In this document: positions 43,845 through 52,569 of the stretch, piece after piece
Layout: the number at the start of each line of letters is the position of its first letter
How positions within the stretch are numbered: the stretch's first letter is position 1
From: Euglena gracilis
Taxonomy: Eukaryota > Euglenida > Euglenophyceae > Euglenales
DNA length: 64,000 nt
Reading direction: 5' to 3'
NCBI GenBank assembly: GCA_039621445.1
Contig: CP154957.1
Coordinates: 29,913,778-29,977,777 of the forward strand
Notes under the pieces: model-generated
Told to the model about the DNA's origin: nothing
Seen by the model: the letters and a program-made list of their open reading frames with translations, nothing else
Databases searched by the model: none
Made by a program: the position numbers and the translations under genes

Positions 43845-46625
43845 TTATTGTGGGAGTTGTTGTTTTGGATTGAGTAAATTGTAGATTTCCAGAGCATAGG
43901 ACACCCATGCTCTCCATTGGAACGTCTGCATGTGCAGAAGCATTTGTCGGTGGTTTCGTCTGGCGTATCCGATTTCCCTAACTTCGAGGGGATTGTGGCA
44001 GATGTGTCCAAGTAGTCGTCGTTGTTGTTGGGCCTCCGCCCATTCCCGTTGGTGGGGCTGCGCCCTTTGTGCGTTTGGGCGGTCGGTTGTCCGACCGCGC
44101 ACACCAAAGCCCCAGAAGTCCACGGGGAACTTGTGGTGGCAGTGGGTGCACCAAAGCACGAATTTTTGTGGGTATGTCAGGTCGATTCCGACCACTTGGA
44201 AGTGGGGGCCGTAGTGTTCGTTGAGGAAAATTTGGTAGTTGTAACAGAACATTTCGTGTGTCACCAATTGTATATCCTTTGGAAGTGGGTATACTTCCCA
44301 TTGTATGCCTTGTGGTCCGATTTCTCGGATATTGTCGAACATTGTCTTCAGTGCGTCAAGGGACGATTCCCATCCGTATTGTAGCTTTGGATGTGGCAAG
44401 TAGTGCGCTTTGCTGGCGGGCATTGCAAATGAACCGAAGTTCATGCAATGAAATCCGAGCCAGAAAATTAGTTGCCAGAAACCTGGCAAATTGTCGATGC
44501 CATCCTGGCTTTCGTAACAGGAAATTGTACCGTCGAATAAAAAGCCACGGGCTTTTTCCTTATAGAGTCTGACCATGTTGTGATGTACTTCAGGAGCAAC
44601 AACCCAAGGGTGTTGTTCCTCATAGTACTTGTGCATAATTGTATCACATCCGTCTGAGATCCAGAACAGATGGTCAATCATAAATTGCACGTCCAGGTCG
44701 TAACCCGGTTGTGAGCCTTCGCTCTTTCCTTTGCCTTTCTGGCCTTTCTGTCCTTTTGCGACTTCGCGCTCTTGTTCGTTCCAACTGTATGCACCGTCTT
44801 TTCGGTATGCTCGTGTTTTTCTCCACATTGTAACAGTTACACCTGCGGTGTAGTGTCCAGCGATGTCATCAGAGGGCTTGTCTGGTCGCATTTGGTAATA
44901 GATTTCTTGTAAGGATCGTTGAACGTTGGACGGGATCGGCAGGTCATCACTGTCCTGACGATCACGTTGCGCCTCCGCGTTTTGTGGGGCGTCGTCCAGA
45001 CGACGACGTTGTGTGTCTGGCGTTGGACGTGTTTGTGGCGGTATTGCAAACTCCGGTCCACGCGGACGTTTGCGCGCGTCAACGTTGTATTGTTTTGCTG
45101 GGGCTGTCAAATGTTGTAGAGCTTCCTTGTAAGTGGCGCGTTGTGCTGGGGACTCAAACCTGGGTTGACCCGAGAAAGGTTGTCCCGGTTCAACAGGTGG
45201 TTGTGTCTGTCCAGCCGAAGCCGGTTGTGAAGGTGTTGTGACAGGAGGTGCTCGAACAGGAATTGTAGATTGTGCGGGTGATTTTGCACGTGCCGACTGC
45301 GCGGCTTGCGCAGGGGGTCCTGTTCTTTGGATAGGTACAGGTTGGTTTGAACCTGCTGCTGATGCGGCAGGCGGCGTAGGTGTTGACTGTGCAGTCGAAA
45401 CTGCTTGTACCGGTTTTGTTTGTGGTGCCGGAGTAGGTTGAGCTACTGGCGGCACAAGATTCGACGCCGAAGCGAGTTGTTCCATTGGACCAGGTGGATG
45501 TGGTGGTGCATTCACACGCAAAACTTCGGGTAGTGCCCAGGTGGGTATACCCAAAATTTTGGAGTTTGGACCAATGCCATCCATTATCACTCCTTTTACG
45601 TTGATGGCTCCCAAATGGGATCCAAGTTCGTAAATTTTGTCAAGGGGAAGGTATTGTTCGCCTTTGGTTGTATAAGCGAAATCCGCAGATTGTGGTACTC
45701 GTTCATAGTGAATATTGTCCACTACGGGACGCAGGGGGTTTTCTCCGACAACCCGTATCGCTGTCGGTTCCGGCAGCTGTACGGCGGGGGTTGTCGGTGG
45801 TTGCGGTTGAGATTGTACCCATGGTTGAGTTTGTACGGGTTGTGGTGGTTGAGGGGCTGGTTGAGGTGATTCGTCTGTTTCCATGGTATACTCCGGCTCT
45901 GGTTCTGCCGTTGTATACTCGTCATAAGGTTCTTCGGCGATTTCGTCGGTACAGTTGTCGTATGGCTCTTCGGCCTCCATAGCGTATTGTGATTGCATAC
46001 CAGCCTCCCAGTTCCGGGTAGGCGGAATGCGTGGGGGAGAGGAAAAACGTTGTTGTGGTAAGTATATTGGTTCTTGCATTTGGACATCACCTATCTCACT
46101 TTCTGTGAGTTCAGGAGTATAGCGGCGCATATGTTCCGCGTAAGCACCCACTGGGTGCACTCCACGGAGCACAGGCAGGACCAGGACTCCCAGGTCCCTG
46201 AGGGTTACGTTGTCTGGAAATCCGGATTCTCCGGGTTGGAAGAAGATTCTACCTGCTATCGTACTCTGGGACCACATGTCCCAGGTGGTGATAGGCTTGT
46301 TGGCGATTGCAAGCAATTGTCGGCAGTACGAATCCCACATCACTCGGATGAAGGGATCCGGTCTGTCCTCTGCGCACATGCGCAGAGCGTTACGAATTGT
46401 ATCTGTTGAAGCCGTTGTCAGTTCACCCATGTACTTGGGGAACCGAGGCATAACGGGAGCGGCATACTGCCTTTGTGGAGGTTCTGGTTGTGTGGCATAC
46501 TGCCCTTGTGGGGGTTGTGTGGCATACTGCCCTTGTGGAGGTTGTGCGGCATACTGCCCTTGTGGAGGTTGTGCGGGGTAATAATGACTACGTAGTTGTT
46601 CAGCCCATTGTCGTTGTTCAGATTG
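43845..46625 (-). CDS. ORF3 middle segment, no recognised family
   Basis: About 925 codons ending at TAA 43845-43847. Order: four AQPPQGQYA-type repeats (46,460-46,600); a helical part from MPRFPKYMGEL; a Pro/Gln/Thr-rich linker (about 44,950-46,000); then a folded-looking, Trp/His/Cys-rich domain (about 43,900-44,900) with WWVV-type hydrophobic stretches and one CTHC motif (LWCTHCHHKFPVDFWGFG). No signal peptide or transmembrane segment is evident, so it does not look like a classical envelope. The reading frame stays open past the TAA straight into the next segment, so both belong to one protein. Found only within the LTR pair, so it is element-encoded. Function unknown. Confidence 0.75.
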   Translation of the reverse strand, partial: QSEQRQWAEQLRSHYYPAQPPQGQYAAQPPQGQYATQPPQGQYATQPEPPQRQYAAPVMPRFPKYMGELTTASTDTIRNALRMCAEDRPDPFIRVMWDSYCRQLLAIANKPITTWDMWSQSTIAGRIFFQPGESGFPDNVTLRDLGVLVLPVLRGVHPVGAYAEHMRRYTPELTESEIGDVQMQEPIYLPQQRFSSPPRIPPTRNWEAGMQSQYAMEAEEPYDNCTDEIAEEPYDEYTTAEPEPEYTMETDESPQPAPQPPQPVQTQPWVQSQPQPPTTPAVQLPEPTAIRVVGENPLRPVVDNIHYERVPQSADFAYTTKGEQYLPLDKIYELGSHLGAINVKGVIMDGIGPNSKILGIPTWALPEVLRVNAPPHPPGPMEQLASASNLVPPVAQPTPAPQTKPVQAVSTAQSTPTPPAASAAGSNQPVPIQRTGPPAQAAQSARAKSPAQSTIPVRAPPVTTPSQPASAGQTQPPVEPGQPFSGQPRFESPAQRATYKEALQHLTAPAKQYNVDARKRPRGPEFAIPPQTRPTPDTQRRRLDDAPQNAEAQRDRQDSDDLPIPSNVQRSLQEIYYQMRPDKPSDDIAGHYTAGVTVTMWRKTRAYRKDGAYSWNEQEREVAKGQKGQKGKGKSEGSQPGYDLDVQFMIDHLFWISDGCDTIMHKYYEEQHPWVVAPEVHHNMVRLYKEKARGFLFDGTISCYESQDGIDNLPGFWQLIFWLGFHCMNFGSFAMPASKAHYLPHPKLQYGWESSLDALKTMFDNIREIGPQGIQWEVYPLPKDIQLVTHEMFCYNYQIFLNEHYGPHFQVVGIDLTYPQKFVLWCTHCHHKFPVDFWGFGVRGRTTDRPNAQRAQPHQREWAEAQQQRRLLGHICHNPLEVREIGYARRNHRQMLLHMQTFQWRAWVSYALEIYNLLNPKQQLPQ

Positions 46626-47070
46626 GATATATATGTTGTTCTACCGCCGCAAATGCAGCGCGTTGGCTACTGCTACTAGCCAGATCGTATCTCCTCGGGG
46701 GCCGCGGTTGCGGCACCGCAAACTGTTCATAGGCAGATTCCGTTTGTTGTGGAATCATAGGTTGAGATTGTATGCCACCAAGTGTAGTTTGTTGTGGGGC
46801 AACATGCGGAACCGCATGTTGAGTCACAGGGGGATTTGCCACTACGGGCCTTGCTGCCGGAGCAGCTTGTAACGGAGGGGCTGCCACTACGGGCCTTGCT
46901 GCCGAAGCAGGTTGTATATGCTGAACGGGGACTTGCCCTCCGCAAGGAAGTGCAAGTCCTCGTCCTCCCGAGGGAGGTTGTGGGTGAGGGGGTCCTCCCG
47001 TAGGAGGTTTTCCAGGGGGAACATACGGTTGGGAGGATGGGGGACCAGGTCCCCTTCCTCCAGCATCCAT
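46618..47070 (-). CDS. ORF3 N-terminal segment (post-pol), Pro/Gly/Ala-rich
   Basis: Starts at ATG 47070 (MDAGGRGPGPPSS), about 300 bp after pol and in pol's frame. A splice-acceptor-like TTTCCCCACAG lies just upstream (minus strand, near 47105-47116), which would fit a spliced subgenomic mRNA as used for env-position genes. Contains two copies of an AARPVVA(A/N)PP module. Ends in the frame at 46618, but the sensible reading (IQSEQRQWAEQL, then PPQGQYA repeats) continues in another frame. The change falls in an AT dinucleotide run at about 46626-46634, so a 2-bp slip there has probably split the ORF. A decayed copy of this segment is at 26.5-26.8 kb. Confidence 0.7.
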   Translation of the reverse strand: MDAGGRGPGPPSSQPYVPPGKPPTGGPPHPQPPSGGRGLALPCGGQVPVQHIQPASAARPVVAAPPLQAAPAARPVVANPPVTQHAVPHVAPQQTTLGGIQSQPMIPQQTESAYEQFAVPQPRPPRRYDLASSSSQRAAFAAVEQHIYPI

Positions 47071-47073
47071 TTT

Positions 47074-47370
47074 GAAAAAAAAGCAGATAGTAGCAAGTGC
47101 TGAGCTGTGGGGAAACAGAGAAATAAGGCTTTGTACGGTAATATTGTACGCATGCAACCAAGTGTACACAGACACAAAAATATTTGTATGTTTGCAATAA
47201 TTATAAAATCAAATTTGTAGCTCCAAGTGTAAAAATGGATTGTATAGGACCGTAGTCCTTTAGCGAAAAGTCCTTCGCTAGGGACAAAATGGTTTGGCAT
47301 CCGCCCATTATACATTTTGTCGAAAGTCCATGCTATGAACAAAATCTTGGACATCTTTGTATGTCCTCCC
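47074..47370 (-). other. Pol-ORF3 spacer
   Basis: About 300 bp with several stops in all coding-strand frames. The 3' part has TTTCCCCACAG and a T8 tract just before the ORF3 ATG, suggesting an intron end and a spliced ORF3 mRNA. Inference only. Confidence 0.35.
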
Positions 47371-50300
47371 TTATAAGGTATTTACAGAAATGTCAATGTT
47401 GTTTCGTTTGTTCCATAGCTTCCAGTCTTGTTGGATGTAACCAACAAAACTAGTTGCTGGTTCCCAAGTGTCCACTTCGGGACCATATCCTTTCCACCTC
47501 ACCTTCCAGTAATGTACACCCTTGTCTACCTTGTGGTCGAGGATTTTGTCGACGACAAAATCATCTGTTTCCGGCAGTTTTGACCGTGGGTTGAAGTAGA
47601 GGCAGGGTATTGCTTTACCGTTTGGTGGAGTCAGGTATGGTTTGAAGTCATCCATGTGTACATCCTCGACACCGTTGGGTAAAGCGACTTTATAGCGCCC
47701 ACTTGTACCCAACCGATCGAGGATCTCACATGGTCCGATCCAGAGGGGGTCCAACTTCATAAATTGCATGCGGGTTCTACTGTTCCGAACCCACACGCGG
47801 TCACCTGGATTGTATATCGGTGATTTGTAATCTTGTAAGAATTGTTTTTGTTTTTGTAAGTGTATAGCGACTACGCGCTTTTGCACATCCGTGCGCAATG
47901 ATTCTACTTCAGAGAACCATGTTTCGCAACTCACGCTACAACGAGCAGGTCGTTCTGACGGGATGTCGCCCATGGCAGGGGGATCACGTCCGAAGACGAT
48001 CTTGTACGGTGAGTATTGTAGTATCAACCCCGGTAAAGTGTTAATATAAAATAAACACCAGGGTAAGACTTGTAGCCAGGCATTGTGCGAATCGGCCAGG
48101 GAAAGTCGTAGCATGTTGACTACAGCTTTCACTGCTGCCTCAGCGCGACCATTGCCTTTTGGACGATAAATAATAGAAAAATGCTGCTCAATTCCGAGTA
48201 AACCGCAAAGAGTTGTAAAAAATCGCGAAGAAATCAAATGGTCTTCATCACTCACGATTTCATTCGGTAAACCCATGAGGCAAATGCATCTTTCTAAAAA
48301 CATTTGTGCCAAAACTTGTGCTGTCAACCCTGCTTTCTGGCATGGAATGGCTACAATGTACCCACTCAGCCGACAGACGACAACAAGAACGTAATCGTAA
48401 ATTTTGTCATCTGTTCCTTTGCAAGGTTCGAGTTCCAGAAAATCCATGCAGAGGGATGTAAAAATGTCATTTGGTACGGGGAAGAAATCCATCGTACCAG
48501 GGGGGGTACCTCTGCGCGGTTTCACAGCTTGACAAATTTGGCACCGTTGCGAAATTTGTAAACAGCGCTTGTACAAATATTTTTCGGTCAGGGTTGTACA
48601 GTACCTGCGACCCACCAAAGAAAGAAGTTTGGGGGCCCCAGGGTGACCTTGGTTGTGATGACATAAAAGTACGTCATCAACCAAGTCACCGGGTATGCAG
48701 TACTTGTAACCAGTATCATTCCGAAAAATCAAACGTAAAGGTGATAAGGTGTAATTCTCAACCAATTCACCATTACGCAATCTTTGTACGACATCATTGT
48801 AAAAATCATCCTTGGAATAATCCCATTCTCGAAAGAAGAGAGGGGATGGGGATTCGGATCGCGTGACCCGGCGGGGGCCCGGCATTCTGCCGCGTTGTCG
48901 TTTTCCCCGTACGGGGGCTATCGGCATCCGCCGCCAAATCCGCGAGACAGGAAAATTGTCAAGTAGGTTGTCAGCGGCGTCTGCGCGCCTTGCGAATTCG
49001 TCGGCTTCGCGACTTCCGTGGAACGTGGCATCACCCTCGTCAGGGTTACCAGGGTAATGCCAGGGTGCACGTGAAAGTGGGTCAGCGACTTTTTGAGTAT
49101 GACCTGGTGTGTAAACTACCACCAAGTTGAATTGACTCAAAAATTCGTGCCAACGGCATCTTCGGCCAACTGAGGACATGGCTTTGTTCAAGTCTTCGGT
49201 GTACCAGTGTTGAAGAGACTCATGGTCTGTCAACACCAGTAATTTTACGAGTGAACTGGCGACCCAACTTCGGAATTTTTGTAGGATAAGGACAATGGCA
49301 TACGTCTCCTTTTCTCGTATGCTCCATTTGACTTGTCCTTTTCCGTCTTCACTTTGAAGCTTTCTGCTGAAGAATGCTACAGGGCGCAGTTCATTGGACG
49401 AGTTATGTTGACTCAACACACCGCTGACAGCATAGTCGCTGCTGTCGACCTCCAGTACGTATGGTTTGTACGGGTCGGCAATGTCAAGTACAACGTTGTC
49501 CAACATTAGTTGTTCAATTGTCGTTAGCGATTCTCGCATTGTATCATCCCATTGTATTTTTGTATTGTCAGGAGCGCGATTTTTGAGTTGTCCCGTCAGT
49601 GGTACCGCGATTTTCGCGAAATCCTTCATGTTAATCGCGTAATACTGCGCTAAACCCAAAAATCCTTTTAAATGGGTGATTGTCCTGATGTTTTCAGGTG
49701 TCCACTTCTTTATAGCTTCGAGTTTGCTTGGAGATGCTCTCCTTTGTCCGTTGTTAAGAATGTGTCCACAAAATTTTATCGTTTCGCGAAACAAATGCAT
49801 TTTTGGACCTTTGACGAAAAGCAAATGTTTTTGAAACGTTGTCAGTACGGAACGTATATCGCGGTAGTGAATATCAAGGATATCACTACCCGAATTTGTA
49901 ATTGGAGGAGGTGTGCCAATCAGCACATCATCAATGTATACCATTGCAAACGGTAAGTCTCGTAAAATCCATTGTATCATTCTTTGGAACATGGCTGGGC
50001 CATTCTTAACACCCATTGGTAACACCATCCATTGGTAAACTCCACGGGAGGTTACAAATGCGGTGTATGGTTGTGAGTCAGGGTGTAAGTGCATCTGGTG
50101 AAAACCATCCTCAAAGTCGAAAATCGACCAGAGGCGGTTTTCCGCTTGTTTTGTAATCAGGTCTTCGATAAGTGGTAACGGAAATGGATCGTCTTTTGTC
50201 TGTGAGTTCAAGTATCGGTAATCCAGCACAAGTCTCCACTTCTTCTCTCCAGAAGCATCGGGAGGCTTGGGTACAACAAAAGCTTGTGAGGTCCACTCGC

Positions 50301-52569
50301 TTTTGGAGGGTATGATCCATTTTCGTTCAATCAGTTTTTCGATCATTGTATTGAGAGCTTGTTCTCTTTCGCCTGAACAGCGAAAGAATTTTCGGTGCAT
50401 GGGCTGTGCACCTTCTTTGAGTTCGATTTTACAGACACCAAAAGGTCCGCGAATTGCAGGATCTATGTCATGGGCATAGATAGGATGTTCTAAAACATCA
50501 CTGAATTCACGATTGATCTTTGTACATAATTCTTGTGATTTGGGATGTTGACCACCGCTTTCTATCACTGCGGATAGTTGGTAAATTGGGTCATTCTGAC
50601 CTTTATCCCGTAGGAATTTGTCAGTGTGGTCAACAGTTCCGAATGCATCCAAGAAACAAACACGAAAAATGATTTCTTTCAATGGTGGTAACATGACACC
50701 GCAAAAATCTTCGAACAAGGGGGTGTCATTCGGTAAATCCCACCACTGAAAAGTGACATACGTCAGTTGGTGGAACCATTCCGCTTCGGGATTTATAGGA
50801 ATCAGTAGCACACCGCGTGCTTGATCCCGAAGGATCTTGTCAACGACAAGAGGGATAAGTTTCAGAGGTGGATGTAGCCACAGGACCACATCACCCCAAA
50901 ACTTATCAAACGCATTTGTATGGCTTGACCAGTAATTGAGTAAACGAGAATGTGCTTTGGACGAAAATGCGTCAATCTCCAATTGTAGGTCCATCGACTT
51001 CGCGATTTGTGCCATTTTGTCAAACCAAGTTTCCAAAATGCAGTATTGTCCAAAATTGAAGGCATTCCAGATGCGGTTCGCGAAAACTGTCGCGGTTTCA
51101 GTCCTATGGAGGGCTGAAACACAGTTTACCGAGCCACATCGGTAATACGTTGTGTCCGAAGACACTTCATCAGGCATTATACCAGGTGTATCAGGTGTAT
51201 TGTGTAGAGGACAATTGTCGTTGGCATTCTGCCACTTGTATGCAGGGGCATTGGAGGGGTTGGCATTCTGCCATTCGGGGTCAGAGAGATTGGCTTTCTT
51301 ACATTGGAGGTCCTGCTGCGCGATTCTCGCGATTCCGAACAGGGACGCGATTCCGCGTTTGTCCGATTGTCGATGTACTTCAACACACAACAGGTAACAA
51401 CCCGGTGTGTTGTGTTCTTGATCAGCGGTCATGGTAAACTCGGTACCGGTTCCGGTACCAGGTGTACTCTGGTTGTTGTGTAAAGCGATTAGGTTGGAAG
51501 GTTCAACAATACATCCACAGTCGAAATAAGGTTGTGTGGAAATTCTCCGGCCATGTGCGCATTGGAAGGAAGTGTCAGTCTGGTAGTGCATGTCAGTCAT
51601 GTGTAGTGTGTGCATGGGGGTGTTGAAAGTTGTAGCTGCTGGGGGGTGTACGGGGGTGTCCGAAATCGACACACCTGGTAGAAAACGTAAAAGTTGTGCA
51701 GCTGGGCGGCTACTCGACACCGAAATTTCTTCAGGCCTTTGGGTTTTCGCCTTGGAACCAAGTGAAACGTGGGGGGTTAAGCTATTCGCTTTCCCTACCG
51801 CATGGGAAACGTGCAGTAAAAGTGTAGTGGGCAGGGGGGCAGCTTTCTCTTTACCCCTAGGGTAGGAAACGGTGTTTTCGGTTGTTGAAAACGTTGTGGC
51901 AAGGCGGGGGGACACCTTGGAAGATATCCCGGGGGAGAAATTCGGTGTGGTGGGTTGTGTGCGTGAAGTAGTGCGCAAACCGAGGGAGGGGCAATCCACA
52001 ACAAGGCGGTTCTGACGCAAGAATGGAAAACCCAAAATTACGTCAGACCCGTGGATACCCGATTCGTAACTCCAGGTACCAAGAATATTTTGTATGTGTG
52101 GGGGCTGTGAGTGGTGCTTGGGGATGATGGGGAGGAGTATGTCCAAAAAGCATCCCAAGTCACCACCACACATGGGGCTGTTGTCAGCAGTCATAATTTT
52201 GATGGGGTACTTGGCTTTCACCAAGAGGGAGTTGGGAATTAATCCCGTTCGAAAGAGAAGGGGGATTCTACACCCTGTGTCGACCAAAATTTTGCCTTTG
52301 GTAGAATAATTTTGTGTTCGGATTTCCGCTTGGACCAAAAGTTCCATGGGGGGTACGCAAAGTGCAGGATCCGGTGTAAAATTGTTGTCTCTCCAACAAT
52401 TCCAGGATCCCGTTCCTACTTTGCTCAGCATTCCAGGCAGAAATTTGGAGTGGGGGGTGGGGGACCCGAAAATTTTCCGGGTACCGACCAAAAAGGCAGA
52501 TGGGCAGGGAAAGTAAGGTTGATCAGGTCCTACTTCCGTCTGTTCATCAGCCACAGACCTCGGGCTCCC
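47371..52569 (-). CDS. pol: Pol polyprotein: PR, Dam-like, RT, RNase H, integrase, chromodomain
   Basis: About 1,730 codons, uninterrupted, ending TAA 47371-47373. No ATG is needed near its start: it follows gag's UAG in frame, and the nearest start-like codon (52554) is GTG. Domains (residues counted from 52554): aspartic protease with ILVDTGC at about 92 and VILGFPFL at about 170; a segment near 510-650 with LHPPLKL that resembles Dam-like adenine methyltransferase domains; reverse transcriptase about 700-880 with YIDD at about 871 and VLPMGVKNGPAMFQ; RNase H from LEVDSSDYAVSG (about 1036) to TPGHTQKVADPLSR; integrase with HHCC zinc site from about 1300, catalytic D (CMDFLE, about 1368), D (VSDED) and E (GRAEAAV, about 1475); chromodomain about 1660-1715 (WKVRWKGYGPEVDTWEP). 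All catalytic signatures look intact. The chromodomain would steer integration through histone marks in related elements. Confidence 0.95.
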   Translation of the reverse strand, partial: GSPRSVADEQTEVGPDQPYFPCPSAFLVGTRKIFGSPTPHSKFLPGMLSKVGTGSWNCWRDNNFTPDPALCVPPMELLVQAEIRTQNYSTKGKILVDTGCRIPLLFRTGLIPNSLLVKAKYPIKIMTADNSPMCGGDLGCFLDILLPIIPKHHSQPPHIQNILGTWSYESGIHGSDVILGFPFLRQNRLVVDCPSLGLRTTSRTQPTTPNFSPGISSKVSPRLATTFSTTENTVSYPRGKEKAAPLPTTLLLHVSHAVGKANSLTPHVSLGSKAKTQRPEEISVSSSRPAAQLLRFLPGVSISDTPVHPPAATTFNTPMHTLHMTDMHYQTDTSFQCAHGRRISTQPYFDCGCIVEPSNLIALHNNQSTPGTGTGTEFTMTADQEHNTPGCYLLCVEVHRQSDKRGIASLFGIARIAQQDLQCKKANLSDPEWQNANPSNAPAYKWQNANDNCPLHNTPDTPGIMPDEVSSDTTYYRCGSVNCVSALHRTETATVFANRIWNAFNFGQYCILETWFDKMAQIAKSMDLQLEIDAFSSKAHSRLLNYWSSHTNAFDKFWGDVVLWLHPPLKLIPLVVDKILRDQARGVLLIPINPEAEWFHQLTYVTFQWWDLPNDTPLFEDFCGVMLPPLKEIIFRVCFLDAFGTVDHTDKFLRDKGQNDPIYQLSAVIESGGQHPKSQELCTKINREFSDVLEHPIYAHDIDPAIRGPFGVCKIELKEGAQPMHRKFFRCSGEREQALNTMIEKLIERKWIIPSKSEWTSQAFVVPKPPDASGEKKWRLVLDYRYLNSQTKDDPFPLPLIEDLITKQAENRLWSIFDFEDGFHQMHLHPDSQPYTAFVTSRGVYQWMVLPMGVKNGPAMFQRMIQWILRDLPFAMVYIDDVLIGTPPPITNSGSDILDIHYRDIRSVLTTFQKHLLFVKGPKMHLFRETIKFCGHILNNGQRRASPSKLEAIKKWTPENIRTITHLKGFLGLAQYYAINMKDFAKIAVPLTGQLKNRAPDNTKIQWDDTMRESLTTIEQLMLDNVVLDIADPYKPYVLEVDSSDYAVSGVLSQHNSSNELRPVAFFSRKLQSEDGKGQVKWSIREKETYAIVLILQKFRSWVASSLVKLLVLTDHESLQHWYTEDLNKAMSSVGRRCRWHEFLSQFNLVVVYTPGHTQKVADPLSRAPWHYPGNPDEGDATFHGSREADEFARRADAADNLLDNFPVSRIWRRMPIAPVRGKRQRGRMPGPRRVTRSESPSPLFFREWDYSKDDFYNDVVQRLRNGELVENYTLSPLRLIFRNDTGYKYCIPGDLVDDVLLCHHNQGHPGAPKLLSLVGRRYCTTLTEKYLYKRCLQISQRCQICQAVKPRRGTPPGTMDFFPVPNDIFTSLCMDFLELEPCKGTDDKIYDYVLVVVCRLSGYIVAIPCQKAGLTAQVLAQMFLERCICLMGLPNEIVSDEDHLISSRFFTTLCGLLGIEQHFSIIYRPKGNGRAEAAVKAVVNMLRLSLADSHNAWLQVLPWCLFYINTLPGLILQYSPYKIVFGRDPPAMGDIPSERPARCSVSCETWFSEVESLRTDVQKRVVAIHLQKQKQFLQDYKSPIYNPGDRVWVRNSRTRMQFMKLDPLWIGPCEILDRLGTSGRYKVALPNGVEDVHMDDFKPYLTPPNGKAIPCLYFNPRSKLPETDDFVVDKILDHKVDKGVHYWKVRWKGYGPEVDTWEPATSFVGYIQQDWKLWNKRNNIDISVNTL

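Noticed and set aside
41133-47070. Classical retroviral envelope
   Set aside because: No signal peptide, furin-like site or transmembrane segment seen.
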